From Prevotella sp. (lineage in GTDB: Bacteria > Bacteroidota > Bacteroidia > Bacteroidales > Bacteroidaceae): a DNA stretch of 64,000 nt. How positions within the stretch are numbered: the first letter of the stretch is position 1; each line of letters opens with the position of its first letter. The stretch lies in NCBI GenBank assembly GCA_017645645.1, contig JAGCOB010000024.1:47371-111370 (forward strand). Direction: 5' to 3'. Shown here piece after piece: positions 26,221 to 36,609 of the stretch. The position numbers and the translations under genes are program-made. The notes under the pieces were generated by a model, which was given only the letters and a program-made list of their open reading frames with translations, was not told the DNA's origin and did no database searches.

Positions 26221-29200
26221 TTATAGTTTGCGGAGCCAATAAATCATGTCCTTCTTGGAGGAGTCGGGACGGAAAGAATCCTGTAGGCGCAATGTCTTCT
26301 GGATGACTGTAATGTCTCCGCTGCGGGTATCGATACCGCATAACTGGTATTTACCGCTTGCTAGAGGAATACTTGCCTGGGCAGTCTGTGGATAGACAAG
26401 GTAGCCTTTCTGACTGTCTCCGAGAACGATGCAGCCGTCAGCATCGATGGCTTTCATATAATTGATGTCCTTCACGAGTGTAGCGTGTAGCATGGAACGT
26501 GTAGCATGGAGGGGGACGTTAGGCAGGGAACCGCCAGCCATGAGTATCGCCCAACCGTAGGTGGGATATTGCTGGGAGAAGAAGGTGACGGCCTTCTCAG
26601 GATAACGGTCACGGTATTCACGGACGGCACGGTAGGCTTCCTCAAAGCCTGTCTTGCCCACTTTAATCTTACGCATCCACTGGCGTGGTGCCATGTTCTT
26701 GCCTCCTTCGGGTGCCCATAGACCGTTGGTATTGTAATGCCAGTAGCGGATGTCGATGATGTCGACGACCTTACGCAGTTCCGGATCAGCGAGGATGCTG
26801 TCCTGTACGTCCTTGGTACAACTGAGGGCTATCAATGGATGATGACCTGTCTCTGTCTCCCATTCAGCAACAGTCTTCAGCCAGAAACGGGTGAAATGCA
26901 GTGGACCCGTGTATTCAGCACTGATGGAGTGTATCACGTTAGGCTGGTCTTTGGTCTGTTCCAGACACATCCGGATATACTGGCGGTGCAGGGGACGGAG
27001 GATGGGATCCTGTTCGTTATAGAACTGTTCCGCCATGAAGATACGCTTGTCACCGGCAAAAGGAATGGGCTCGGGGAAGTCTGTTCCGTTGATGTTGTTG
27101 ACGGGTCGCCATGGACAGTCTACCCAATGGGCTCCTGCCTCCAAGATGTTATGTTGGAAATAGTGCTCGTTATAGAGCAGGATATGTCGATCGGAAGCCT
27201 GATGGGCAAACTCGTTCAGACGACTCCAGTACCAGCGGTTGGGTTTGGTGAGGTCATAGCGTGACAGACCGTCCCATGCAGTACCCTCTCCAGAGCGGGC
27301 GAAGGGCTGTTCATAGAAAGGTGCCCATACATCTCCGTCGGCACGACGGACGCGCTCATGGTCTGTCCTGCGCAGGTCATACCAGAGACCGTAGTTGTGG
27401 TATAAAGAACTATAATGATTATCTGCTAAGTAACTGATTACCTCGAAGATACGATCAGTCCATCCAAGCCCCTCGCGACCTGGTACGAAACGAGTAATGG
27501 CAGGCTTAGCACCATGTTCTATGAAGTTGTCCTTGACCCTACCGCTCCACCAGGGCACGGTGTATTGGTTGCCAGTTATGAGCATACCGTCAGCAGTCAG
27601 ATGACCGTTAATAATGGAGTAGGTGGGGGTATGGGGGGAGGTGGTGATTTGGGAAGAATGGGCTGATTGGGCATGAAGGGGGGATTGGGTGGCAGCAGTG
27701 AATGGGATGCTGTCGAGCCACATCTCCATAGTGAGTCTCGGCTGGGTTAGCGATTCCTGTGCCAAAGCCATCGCCTGTTCCACCGTAGGAGAACTGGACG
27801 CATTGGTGGGTCGGGGGAGGATATAGGGGTCAAAAGGCAGTTTGCCTATGCGTTTTTCCAACTGGTCGTAGAACAGACTGCGGGGCATTACATGGTCGTT
27901 GCTACTGGTCCATTCGCCATTTCCTGTCAGTGTTCCCCAACAACCATGACCGCTACAGCGATTGTCTGCATCGGGGGAATAGCATTCGATAGTGGAGGCA
28001 GTACACTGCCACAGCATGGAGTTGGCAGTATTCCATCCTGTACCGAACTGAAACTGTTCCAAATTGGCATAGCGGATGTCGCTGCCGTCGATATTGACGA
28101 TGTCGAAGAGCAGTCCTGCAGCCCATGAACCGATACTGCCGCTGAACCCCAGGGACTCCTCGCCCTCACATTGTACGAAGGCGTTAGGACCTGCGGCACA
28201 GTAGCCTGCGGCAAAGTCGTGAATACCCTGACGGGAGATACAACGCTGGAAGAGTGTCTGTTGTCCGCGAGTCAGGAACACCTGTCGACGCCAGCCTCCT
28301 ATCTCAGAGACAGGCTCTTGGGCAAGACAATCTTCCACGGTGATCCGATTGACCTGCTTCTGCAGGTTGACGGCAGAGCCTGCCAAATGCAGGAAGTTCA
28401 CCCGTCTAACCCATCCGTCGCGGACATTATTCATGAAGATACCGTCCCAACAGTGGTCTTCGTCCTTGACATTCTGTGTGTTCCATTCCGTATCAATCGT
28501 CAGGTTCTCCACACCGCATTCTGTAATCTCTCCTGTGTTGTAGGCATTGACGATATAAGCACCGCCGTATGCATGGGAGAGGGTAGTGGTGATGGGAGCG
28601 TCAAGAGTGACAGTGGTGCCGTTGACTGCCGTGACGGTACGATCCCACGTGATGTCGATGTCAGTGGCTTTCCAACCCGTATAGTCCAGTCCGCCGCCAA
28701 AGTCTTCCATCTTCAGCGACTGGATCCATTCGGTAGTACTGGGACGGACAATTGTGACACGGCTGCCTGTCTGTAGTCCCTTGGTGGTCTTCAGTGTGAG
28801 CAGTGTACTGCCTGCCACCACTTTCTCATCGACAATGGCAATCGTGTCACCTTCAATCTTGGTGGCTTCTCCCTCTATATAGATGACTGCTCCACGGTCT
28901 GCTCCCGTCTTCCTGATGACGGTATTTTGCTTGTCGACACCTCTCAACACCACACCGGAAGTAGTGATGCGGATAGGTTTACTGATGTTGAAAACACCCT
29001 TGCCCAACAGGACACAGCCCCTATGACCATTCTTGTCGGGTTTGAGTTGTGAGACATAGTCGACGGCTTGTTGGATGATGCTGGAGCAGTCACTATTCTG
29101 CACTGCCACAAACACGCTGACCGCTACGTCTGGTATAGCCTGCTCCGAGGCATGATAACCGCAAGTGGAGTAATCCATGGGGATATACACTTCTTTCTTG

Positions 29201-29277
29201 GGCTTTGGAGCGGCCTGTAACTGAGTTGCCAGAAAGAACGTCACCAGCAGGGTGACAAGGTTAGACAAATATTTCAT
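26221..29277 (-). CDS. Large secreted beta-helix protein with C-terminal glycosidase-like domain
   Basis: About 1018 residues. The signal peptide follows the second ATG (29277); the first ATG (29295) lies only about 8 nt after the predicted transcription start. The N-terminal half is a pectate-lyase-3-type beta-helix: an entry with VLLGKGVFNISKPIRI, then rungs with VENLTIDTEW and RRVNFLHLAGSAVNLQ. The second half (about 560-1018) is a separate Trp-rich domain with NYGLWYDLRR and LLYNEHYFQHN. It resembles the uncharacterised C-terminal domains found fused to beta-helices in Bacteroides glycan loci (DUF6298-like, from memory). Function inferred as a pectin-directed enzyme. Two repeat-derived segments lie in frame (PLHATRSMLHATLV and a Ser/His/Pro-rich linker). 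Confidence 0.65.
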   Translation of the reverse strand: MKYLSNLVTLLVTFFLATQLQAAPKPKKEVYIPMDYSTCGYHASEQAIPDVAVSVFVAVQNSDCSSIIQQAVDYVSQLKPDKNGHRGCVLLGKGVFNISKPIRITTSGVVLRGVDKQNTVIRKTGADRGAVIYIEGEATKIEGDTIAIVDEKVVAGSTLLTLKTTKGLQTGSRVTIVRPSTTEWIQSLKMEDFGGGLDYTGWKATDIDITWDRTVTAVNGTTVTLDAPITTTLSHAYGGAYIVNAYNTGEITECGVENLTIDTEWNTQNVKDEDHCWDGIFMNNVRDGWVRRVNFLHLAGSAVNLQKQVNRITVEDCLAQEPVSEIGGWRRQVFLTRGQQTLFQRCISRQGIHDFAAGYCAAGPNAFVQCEGEESLGFSGSIGSWAAGLLFDIVNIDGSDIRYANLEQFQFGTGWNTANSMLWQCTASTIECYSPDADNRCSGHGCWGTLTGNGEWTSSNDHVMPRSLFYDQLEKRIGKLPFDPYILPRPTNASSSPTVEQAMALAQESLTQPRLTMEMWLDSIPFTAATQSPLHAQSAHSSQITTSPHTPTYSIINGHLTADGMLITGNQYTVPWWSGRVKDNFIEHGAKPAITRFVPGREGLGWTDRIFEVISYLADNHYSSLYHNYGLWYDLRRTDHERVRRADGDVWAPFYEQPFARSGEGTAWDGLSRYDLTKPNRWYWSRLNEFAHQASDRHILLYNEHYFQHNILEAGAHWVDCPWRPVNNINGTDFPEPIPFAGDKRIFMAEQFYNEQDPILRPLHRQYIRMCLEQTKDQPNVIHSISAEYTGPLHFTRFWLKTVAEWETETGHHPLIALSCTKDVQDSILADPELRKVVDIIDIRYWHYNTNGLWAPEGGKNMAPRQWMRKIKVGKTGFEEAYRAVREYRDRYPEKAVTFFSQQYPTYGWAILMAGGSLPNVPLHATRSMLHATLVKDINYMKAIDADGCIVLGDSQKGYLVYPQTAQASIPLASGKYQLCGIDTRSGDITVIQKTLRLQDSFRPDSSKKDMIYWLRKL
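26476..26510 (-). repeat. Heptamer array (GCGTGTA/GCATGGA) in the beta-helix gene
   Basis: Units GAGTGTA, GCGTGTA, GCATGGA, ACGTGTA, GCATGGA on the plus strand; coding strand gives LHATRSMLHATL in frame. Confidence 0.8.
27600..27690 (-). repeat. G-rich low-complexity insertion in the beta-helix gene
   Basis: Plus strand has repeated GGG-rich words (TATGGGGGGA, TGATTTGGGA, TGATTGGGC). It encodes a linker rich in Ser, His, Pro and Gln (QSPLHAQSAHSSQITTSPHT) between the beta-helix and the C-terminal domain. A clean period is not visible. Confidence 0.5.
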
Positions 29278-29306
29278 GATTTGCTTTTTAGACATAGTAT
29301 GTGGGG

Positions 29307-29314
29307 CAAAGTTA
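29307..29314 (-). promoter_or_regulatory. -7 box (TAACTTTG) of the beta-helix gene
   Basis: Minus-strand TAACTTTG, 30 nt before the chosen ATG at 29277; used here to prefer that start. Confidence 0.55.
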
Positions 29315-29345
29315 CGAATAATTCATGAATCTTCCAAACATTTTG

Positions 29346-29385
29346 ATAGAAAGAAAACGGATGCACTATCATGGTGCATCCGTTT
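29346..29385 (-). terminator. Terminator after the SusC/SusD operon
   Basis: Minus-strand perfect 12-bp stem AAACGGATGCAC / GTGCATCCGTTT followed by TTTTCTTTC, 22 bp after the SusD stop. Confidence 0.8.
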
Positions 29386-29407
29386 GATTGCAGTATATTT
29401 GATTATC

Positions 29408-31609
29408 TTATTCTGCCAGAGGGTCAAAGGTACCAGGAGCACCCCCCTTGTTGTAGTCACCCCAACCGATGGTCTGTTCCAACTGCTTGTTCTGGTTCTG
29501 TACACCACTGCTGAAACCAAGCAGGTAGTAGAATGGCTGGAACTTAATATACAGGTCATTATGCTGAGAGTCACGACCGTCACCCTTCTGTGTCTTGACA
29601 GCCAGGTTGTCCTGATACCAAGTCTTCAGGTTAGCAAGGTCGTCAGCCAGTGTAGTACTGTTGAGGTTGACACCAGCAGGACGAACGCCACCACCATCTA
29701 GTAGAGGATCACCGTCCCATTGAGCTTTACCAAGACCGTATCTGTCAGCAGTACGATACTGGATCTTCTCACGACGCTGTCCGTTCAGAGCTTTGAAGCC
29801 CAACCATGTGCAGGTGTTGCCATCCCAGCCGGTAAGAGCCCAAGAACTCTTGAGGGTACCCTGTCCCTCGCCACCGTCGAAGAGCATCCAGCGACGCATG
29901 TCATCAAAACGCTTACCCTCAAAGGCGAACTCGATCTGACGCTCATACAAGATAGCACTCATACATGCAGCCTGCACATCACCAATGAAGTCAGCAGTTG
30001 TCCTGTCGGGAACACCAGCGCGTTGGCGGACCTGGTTCAGATAACCCAGTGCGGCAGGCACGTCGCCAGCACCACATGCAGCCTCTGCCAGGTTGAGCAG
30101 TACCTCTGCATAGCGAAGTTCGATAAGAGGAGCGGCAGAGTAGAAAGGACCGGCACCAGACTTCCAACCAGAAGGATTATAGACGTAGAGTGGTGAGCCG
30201 TTCACATCGAGGTCGTCACTCTTCTTACGAACAATAATACTGTTGCTGTATGTGCTACCAGCACCTAAGTTGTCGGCACCATAGGAGTTTCCACTCTCAG
30301 GGTTGCCTTGCTGGCTTTCTTCTGTATACCATACATAGCTCCACAAGGTGTAGTTAGGACCATCGCTAGGGTTGTGTGCGTCATGCAGGGAGGCATCACC
30401 ATTATATGCCCAACGGAAACCTGGGAAACTGAAGGTACGATAGAAACGTGGGTCACGATTCATGAACGGATAGTCCGTATCCAGCGCAAAATCGGAAGTC
30501 TGCAACTTCGTATAGTTGTTAGCTTCAGCAGGAACCTTTCCATCAGCCATTGGGAAGAGGTTGATGATCATACTGGAGGGAGACGCTCCGTTACCACCTG
30601 TGTTGTCAGGACGAATCATACGCTCCCATGTGTTGTTCTTCGCTGCATCGTCAATACCAGTCAAGATGACGGTGGTGTTGTAAAGGGTGAAGAATACAGC
30701 CTCACGATTATTAGTCTTTCCTATCTGTGTGAAGATCTTGGCAAAGTCGCTACCGTTTACGTCACTACCAGAAGAATAGAGTCCATAGCCACATGCGTTG
30801 ATGGTGGATAGGTCTTCCCTCATCTCATTGTAGGCGACCGTCCAGCGAGACTTGTCATTGCCGCGGTTGAAGATGGGGCTTGCCCACAGCAGCAGGACAC
30901 GACCCTTCAGAGCCAGTGCGGTACCAGAGGTGATGCGACCGTAGTTTGCACCGTCTTTCCAACCACCGTCTGTAGTCTCGTCTGCCAACAATGCAGCAGC
31001 AGTCTCCAAGTCTTCCAAGATGAATTCGATGGTTTCTTTAGTGGTAGAACGTGGGGTGTAGTTGCTCTCAACGGGTTCGAGTACCTCTTTCACCAAGGGC
31101 ACACCACCATACCATTTTACCAGGTTATAGTAGCACCATGCACGGAAGAAGTAAGCCTGTCCCATCAGGACACCTTTCTGTGTCTCTGTCAGAGAACTGC
31201 TCTCTATACCACGGAGGAAATCGTTGATGTTACGGATACGTCCATAGACAGCCTCTTGGATATTGTTGGATGTTCCCATGAAGTAGTCGGGAACAGAAGT
31301 AGAAGTGGAGTTGTCGCTTGACAGGATATTTTCAGGGTTAACAAACACACTGAAGCCTGCGTATTCCTCTGTTGACTGACTGGCATTATCACTCAATCCA
31401 CATGCAGGATACTTCCATGACATCGTAGAAGTGGTGGGCAGACACCAACCATAGAGGTCGTTGAGACGTCCATTAGCTCCATCGTAGTCATTGTACACCT
31501 CAGCACCCACCTGGTCGTAATTCTTCTTGTCCTGCAGGAACTGGTCACTGCAAGCAGAGAATGCTAACATGGATGCAATGCCAAAGCTGAAATATTTAAT
31601 TGCTTTCAT
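29408..31609 (-). CDS. susD: SusD-like outer-membrane glycan-binding lipoprotein
   Basis: A 733-residue surface lipoprotein (lipobox near FSACSD, Cys20) of the RagB/SusD family. It shows the TPR-type helical pattern (QAYFFRAWCYYNLVKWYGGV) and the C-terminal signature (LRYAEVLLNLAEAACG and YERQIEFAFEGKRFDDMRRW). It binds oligosaccharide on the cell surface and caps the SusC pore. It is longer than many SusDs (about 500-600), which would fit a large branched ligand. It starts 24 bp after the SusC stop. Confidence 0.95.
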   Translation of the reverse strand: MKAIKYFSFGIASMLAFSACSDQFLQDKKNYDQVGAEVYNDYDGANGRLNDLYGWCLPTTSTMSWKYPACGLSDNASQSTEEYAGFSVFVNPENILSSDNSTSTSVPDYFMGTSNNIQEAVYGRIRNINDFLRGIESSSLTETQKGVLMGQAYFFRAWCYYNLVKWYGGVPLVKEVLEPVESNYTPRSTTKETIEFILEDLETAAALLADETTDGGWKDGANYGRITSGTALALKGRVLLLWASPIFNRGNDKSRWTVAYNEMREDLSTINACGYGLYSSGSDVNGSDFAKIFTQIGKTNNREAVFFTLYNTTVILTGIDDAAKNNTWERMIRPDNTGGNGASPSSMIINLFPMADGKVPAEANNYTKLQTSDFALDTDYPFMNRDPRFYRTFSFPGFRWAYNGDASLHDAHNPSDGPNYTLWSYVWYTEESQQGNPESGNSYGADNLGAGSTYSNSIIVRKKSDDLDVNGSPLYVYNPSGWKSGAGPFYSAAPLIELRYAEVLLNLAEAACGAGDVPAALGYLNQVRQRAGVPDRTTADFIGDVQAACMSAILYERQIEFAFEGKRFDDMRRWMLFDGGEGQGTLKSSWALTGWDGNTCTWLGFKALNGQRREKIQYRTADRYGLGKAQWDGDPLLDGGGVRPAGVNLNSTTLADDLANLKTWYQDNLAVKTQKGDGRDSQHNDLYIKFQPFYYLLGFSSGVQNQNKQLEQTIGWGDYNKGGAPGTFDPLAE

Positions 31610-31633
31610 AATTTCTTACCTTATTTGTTTATA

Positions 31634-34600
31634 TTAGAAACTCAAGTTGACACCAATCGTCCATTTACGCAGGTTAGGATACTTGCCATAAGCACCTGCC
31701 AATGGGCTCATGAAACTGTCAGGATACGGATTGTAGAAATTAAGCAGGTTTTGACCTGTAATGTTCACACGTATACTCTTGATACCAATCGATCTGTACA
31801 GATTATTAGGAATGGTATAGGCAATCGTCAGACGGCTCAGACGTACAGTGGCAGCACTGACACGCCAGAAACTGGATGCATTGCTGTTGATACTATAGGC
31901 GAGGTTTGGATAGTGGGCATCGCGGTTCTCCTTCACAACTAGATTACCACTGCCGTCATAGACATCCTGATATGCATACATGTTATCGGGATTCCAGAAA
32001 GAAGGCATATTATAGAACTCGATATTGCTACCAGATGCTACACCACGGGCCTCAGCAGGAATGAGGGTGTAGCCGCCCCAACTGGCTCCAAACTGGGCAG
32101 TAAGCGAGAGACCCTTCCACTCTGCATTCATATTGATGGTGAAACCATAAGGATTCGAACGATTAGACAGACATACCTGGTCGTTGTCAGCATCTACAAC
32201 ACCATCAGGACCTGCATACGTCTTAGTTTCCTGGTTATAAGCACCACGGATATCCTTGTAGATCAACATACCTGGACGAACCTGGTCTTTGGTCATACCC
32301 ATGTAGGTAGTGATGTTGTACTTGGCAAAGTACTCTTCGATATCCTGGAACGAACGGAACATACCGATGCACTGCATACCCCAGGTACCGATGTCTGTAC
32401 GTCCGCCGTAGACAATCTGACGGTAAATGTAGTCGTCCTCAAAGTCCATCACCAGTACCTCGTTGTCGTGGTAACCAGTATTCAGTCCAATCTTGTACTT
32501 GAAGTCCTTACCAATCTTGTCACGCCAGTTGATGCTGAATTCCCAACCCCAACTGTTCATTTCACCAAGGTTGGTAGAAGCAGACTGCGTACCAACGGTA
32601 GATGGGACATTCTGGGCGAGGTTCATCAACATCTCGCGATTGCGCTCTTTGTAATAATCGACAGTAATACCCAGTCGTCTGTTGAGCACCTGTAAATCGA
32701 AACCGATATTGGTCTTGTATGACTTATCCCAGTGTACGTCACGGTTGACGGCAGAAGTATTCTTATTAATAGAGATACGGGTATTCTTACTTGGGTCGAG
32801 ATTGGTACCCTCACCGAATATAATACTCTTGTTTTTATCGAGGGTATAGATCTGCAACCACTGCCAAGGTGTCAGGTTATCACGACCAGTGATACCCCAG
32901 CTGGCACGAATCTTCAGGAAGTCGATCCACTTCAGCCATTTCACATTCTGGAACCAAGGCTCCTCACTGACAACCCAACCTGCAGAGATAGCAGGGAAGG
33001 TTCCCCAGTAATTCTCAGGAGCGAACTTCGTAGAAGCATCTGAGCGAAGCAGGAACTCAAACAGATAACGATCGGCATAAGAGTAGTTCAGACGACCGAT
33101 GTATGACAGCGTACCACTCTCAGCACGGTTAAACTGCAACGACTGATCACCTTTCGTAGAGTTTGACTGATGGGTAGAGAAACTATATGGCTCGTTAGCC
33201 TGACTAAGGTTGAATTCACTTTCCGTTTCCGACTTCTCGATGGAGAACAATGCTCCAACATTGTGCTTTCCGAAGGTGCGGTTGTAGTTGAAAGTCAAGT
33301 TCATCTGATAGTTGTCCGTACGAACCATCTGTCGGCTGCTATAGTTACCATTGGCATATTCAATAGGATTGAAATTGCTATAGCTCATATAGTCAAAGGT
33401 AGGATCATCACCACTTGTTGGTGTATAGAGATGTTGACCAGAGCCGTAGCGATGCAACATGGTATAGAGCGTATAGGCAGTACCAAACTCATTGGTCTTG
33501 TCCGTATTGATACTTTTAGAGTAGGAGAATTTCACCTTCAAACCCTTCAGGATCTTGCTCCATCCGAAGTCATAATTGATGCTACCACTGATATTGATGG
33601 TAGAGGTCATGCTCTTTGAGAAGTCACCATTGTTCTGCAAAGTAGCGAAATGGTAGTTCTGGTTCTGGACGCGTGCACTGTTGGAAGGACCATAGCTGGG
33701 TATAGGATAATCACCAACATACTCAGGCATGTAACGAGGACGTGTCAGCATCAGGTTGTAGTCCTTCTCGGAATTGGTACCACCTACTTTCAAAAGAGGT
33801 TTATCTTTTTTACCATAGTCACCACTAACCGTCAAGTTGGCACCCAACCAATCATTGATCTTCACGTCAACACCTGCACGGTAGTTCCAACGGTTGTAGT
33901 CGAGTTTACCCAAGTTACCATCCTGTGAGAAGTAACTGATACCTGCAAAGTAATTCACCTTTTCCGTAGCACCACTGACATTGATGGCGTGACGCTGTGT
34001 GAAACCAGTCTTCCAGTACTTGTCCAGTAAGTCGTAGTTCAGATTCTTCATCGCAGCCAACTCGTCAGCCTGGAATAAGGCTGTGGTATGGTTCAGACTG
34101 GTGTTAGTGGGATCGGCAGCGATCACTGAATTATAGAGGCGACCATAGTCATAGGCACTCAGCATCTTGGCACGAGATACCTCGTCGGTAAAGCCGAAGG
34201 TACCGCTATACGAAATAGTGGGAGCACCCAACTTACCTTTCTTCGTAGTAACAAGGATAACACCATTGGCGGCACGAGAACCGTAAACAGCGGCGGAGGC
34301 ATCTTTCAAGACAGAGATACTCTCTACCTCAGAGGGGTCGAGGTTGTTGAAAGCCTCTTCACCTAAGTTGTGATAGGTGCTTCCTACCTTTACATCATTA
34401 GGATAGATATAGCCGTCGATAACATACAGAGGAGACTGTGCATTAGAACCAATCTCACCCAGAGAATTGACGTCACGGATACGCATGGTGGCATTCTCAC
34501 CAGGACGGGCATCACCACCAGAAACGGACAGACCGTTTACCAAACCACTCAGTGAGCTGGCAAGACCTCCGTTAGCCAAGTCTTGTACGTCATTCATATC

Positions 34601-34969
34601 TACGGTAGCCACAGAACCTGTCAAGTGAGCCTTCTTCTGAGTGCCGTAACCTACGACAACGACTTCCTCCAAGCTCTGCTTATCCTCTTCCAGTTTCACC
34701 GTTCCACCAGGAGTGACGGTCTGTGTCAGATAACCGATATAGGAAATAGTTACTTTTCCGCCTTTGGGAATAGTAATTTTATAATTACCATCAAAGTCAG
34801 TGATAGTAGCAGTTTTTGTTCCTGTTACTGTCACCGTTGCACCGATAACAGGCTCACCTGCCTCGTCAAGCACGGTACCTGATACCGTTTGATTCTGAGC
34901 CAGAGCCGACAGTGAGAACAGTGACATGACAAGGCTCAGACATAAGCTGATTATAAACTTCTTATTCAT
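31634..34969 (-). CDS. susC: SusC-like TonB-dependent transporter
   Basis: A 1111-residue outer-membrane transporter. It has a signal peptide (to about residue 25), a carboxypeptidase-regulatory-like domain (VSGTVLDEAGEPVIGATVTV, 29-48), a TonB box (EEVVVVGYGTQKK, about 101-113), a plug domain and a 22-strand barrel ending in an aromatic residue (IGVNLSF). It imports oligosaccharides captured by SusD using TonB energy. It is the central gene of the operon that starts with the lipoprotein at 36522. Confidence 0.96.
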   Translation of the reverse strand: MNKKFIISLCLSLVMSLFSLSALAQNQTVSGTVLDEAGEPVIGATVTVTGTKTATITDFDGNYKITIPKGGKVTISYIGYLTQTVTPGGTVKLEEDKQSLEEVVVVGYGTQKKAHLTGSVATVDMNDVQDLANGGLASSLSGLVNGLSVSGGDARPGENATMRIRDVNSLGEIGSNAQSPLYVIDGYIYPNDVKVGSTYHNLGEEAFNNLDPSEVESISVLKDASAAVYGSRAANGVILVTTKKGKLGAPTISYSGTFGFTDEVSRAKMLSAYDYGRLYNSVIAADPTNTSLNHTTALFQADELAAMKNLNYDLLDKYWKTGFTQRHAINVSGATEKVNYFAGISYFSQDGNLGKLDYNRWNYRAGVDVKINDWLGANLTVSGDYGKKDKPLLKVGGTNSEKDYNLMLTRPRYMPEYVGDYPIPSYGPSNSARVQNQNYHFATLQNNGDFSKSMTSTINISGSINYDFGWSKILKGLKVKFSYSKSINTDKTNEFGTAYTLYTMLHRYGSGQHLYTPTSGDDPTFDYMSYSNFNPIEYANGNYSSRQMVRTDNYQMNLTFNYNRTFGKHNVGALFSIEKSETESEFNLSQANEPYSFSTHQSNSTKGDQSLQFNRAESGTLSYIGRLNYSYADRYLFEFLLRSDASTKFAPENYWGTFPAISAGWVVSEEPWFQNVKWLKWIDFLKIRASWGITGRDNLTPWQWLQIYTLDKNKSIIFGEGTNLDPSKNTRISINKNTSAVNRDVHWDKSYKTNIGFDLQVLNRRLGITVDYYKERNREMLMNLAQNVPSTVGTQSASTNLGEMNSWGWEFSINWRDKIGKDFKYKIGLNTGYHDNEVLVMDFEDDYIYRQIVYGGRTDIGTWGMQCIGMFRSFQDIEEYFAKYNITTYMGMTKDQVRPGMLIYKDIRGAYNQETKTYAGPDGVVDADNDQVCLSNRSNPYGFTINMNAEWKGLSLTAQFGASWGGYTLIPAEARGVASGSNIEFYNMPSFWNPDNMYAYQDVYDGSGNLVVKENRDAHYPNLAYSINSNASSFWRVSAATVRLSRLTIAYTIPNNLYRSIGIKSIRVNITGQNLLNFYNPYPDSFMSPLAGAYGKYPNLRKWTIGVNLSF

Positions 34970-34995
34970 AATGTATCGATTTATCGTTATTGGGT

Positions 34996-36522
34996 TTAGT
35001 TAAGCCAGCGGGGATCACCGATAGTACTGGAGATGGGACCGCTAGGCTTGAAGTTCAAACCGTAGTTTGGCTGAGTGAAGTCGATCTCCTTAGACAGGTC
35101 GTCGACGTTGAAGCCGGGATCTTCTTCCGTGCCCCACTTTTCCTTATCGGTACTATCCAGCGTTCCAAAGTAAGCCCATAAGGTATTCCTTTCTTTACTG
35201 TAATCATAGGTACAGTTCTGATGGAAGAACTTCTGCAGGCGGAAACAATCTACGAAGATGTTGTCATAATAGGTGATAACATATTGGGCCTGTTGTGGTG
35301 TTCGGTCGGCAAAGTTCTTTTTGTCGAAGATACGGACAAACGTGTTGTTCATGAAAGTACAGGTTCCGTCTGCGGTCGGGAAGCAACGGTCAATGTCCTT
35401 GTTGCTGAATCGGATGGTGAAGCATTTTTCGTTAGAAACACAGTTGTATATTGTACTCTCAGTAACGGTAATGCCCTTGATACAGCCATACCAGAAATTG
35501 CCACCACTTGGAGCAATCCAATCAGAGGAGTAGCCAGAGAAGACGGAGCTGTTGGAATTTTTAGAACCGTCATTCTTCAATTGGATAACACTGTTCAGCA
35601 CACGCAAGTCAGCGATACCCCATGAACATCTGCCTACACTGAAGAAACAATTAGGTACGTTCTTGAAGGCACACTCCTGAACGATGATGGGTTCCTGCAG
35701 GATGTAACAATCAGCAGGCTTTCCGCTGTTCTTCCCGGCGGCGATGCCCTGTGCCTCTGCGGACTTCGTTGCGGGAGGTTCCGGAGACATTTCAATAACA
35801 CCCCATTTGTTGGTCATGGCAGAACAGTCAAAATTGATGAACTTCAATTTCAGTTGGGAAGAGGTATAGATGACGGCACTTTCACCCATGATTACAATAG
35901 GATGATTAACCTTGGAACCACGTAATGTCATCTTGTTGTCCATAAAGTCAATCGAACCGTTGCAGGTGTATGTGGCACCAGCTTCTAACTCAAATGCCTG
36001 TTCGTCCTCACTTTCAGTCATGTTGGCCTTGATGAATTCTGCAATGTCGGTGCCCACAGGAATTACCTTGGCATCAATCATCGTAGAGTAAGGACATACG
36101 GTAGCCTCAGTAGCATCTGTGTTATTCAGTTTCTTGTTGCCCAGAGTTCTGACACTAACCATGTATTTGGTGTCCTCTGCCTTGGGGAAGGTAAAGGTAA
36201 CACCATCAAGGACGCCCTGGACAAGTTCAATTGGATTGTCAGGATCGTCCACATTGTAAGCAGCGTACTCATAGCCACCGGCTCCTAGTACAGCTTTCCA
36301 TGTCACGACGATACTTTCAGTACCATCGGAATTCGTTCGTGAGCTGAAGTTGTCTTTCGTCAATTCGGGTGATGTCATCTGAGTGTTTGTAACAGGGCTG
36401 ACAAACGTCTCCTCGTCGAAACCATCCTTAGCGCACGATGTAAGGAAGAGTGCACTCACTCCAATTAGAGCTAATGTGCAGATCTTACTGTACGTAAATA
36501 AATGATTCTTTTTCATAAGCAT
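34996..36522 (-). CDS. Surface lipoprotein, DUF4957/DUF5123-type beta-helix
   Basis: A 508-residue lipoprotein (lipobox LFLTSCAKD). A fibronectin-like domain (about 50-125, VTWKAVLGAGGYEYAAYNVD) is followed by a small beta-helix (about 145-500) with rungs such as IIVQECAFKNVPNCFF and CTFMNNTFVRIFD. It resembles the DUF4957/DUF5123 proteins encoded with SusC/SusD in pectin loci, probably a surface glycan-binding protein. Unusually it precedes SusC (26 bp) instead of following SusD. Family from memory, role inferred. Confidence 0.75.
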   Translation of the reverse strand: MLMKKNHLFTYSKICTLALIGVSALFLTSCAKDGFDEETFVSPVTNTQMTSPELTKDNFSSRTNSDGTESIVVTWKAVLGAGGYEYAAYNVDDPDNPIELVQGVLDGVTFTFPKAEDTKYMVSVRTLGNKKLNNTDATEATVCPYSTMIDAKVIPVGTDIAEFIKANMTESEDEQAFELEAGATYTCNGSIDFMDNKMTLRGSKVNHPIVIMGESAVIYTSSQLKLKFINFDCSAMTNKWGVIEMSPEPPATKSAEAQGIAAGKNSGKPADCYILQEPIIVQECAFKNVPNCFFSVGRCSWGIADLRVLNSVIQLKNDGSKNSNSSVFSGYSSDWIAPSGGNFWYGCIKGITVTESTIYNCVSNEKCFTIRFSNKDIDRCFPTADGTCTFMNNTFVRIFDKKNFADRTPQQAQYVITYYDNIFVDCFRLQKFFHQNCTYDYSKERNTLWAYFGTLDSTDKEKWGTEEDPGFNVDDLSKEIDFTQPNYGLNFKPSGPISSTIGDPRWLN

Positions 36523-36609
36523 TTTGTTAAGTTATTATAATATTTTATAGTAGTATCATAGGGTCTATTTATTAAAAGACGTTATTTTGTTTGAAAAGTA
36601 ATCAAAGGA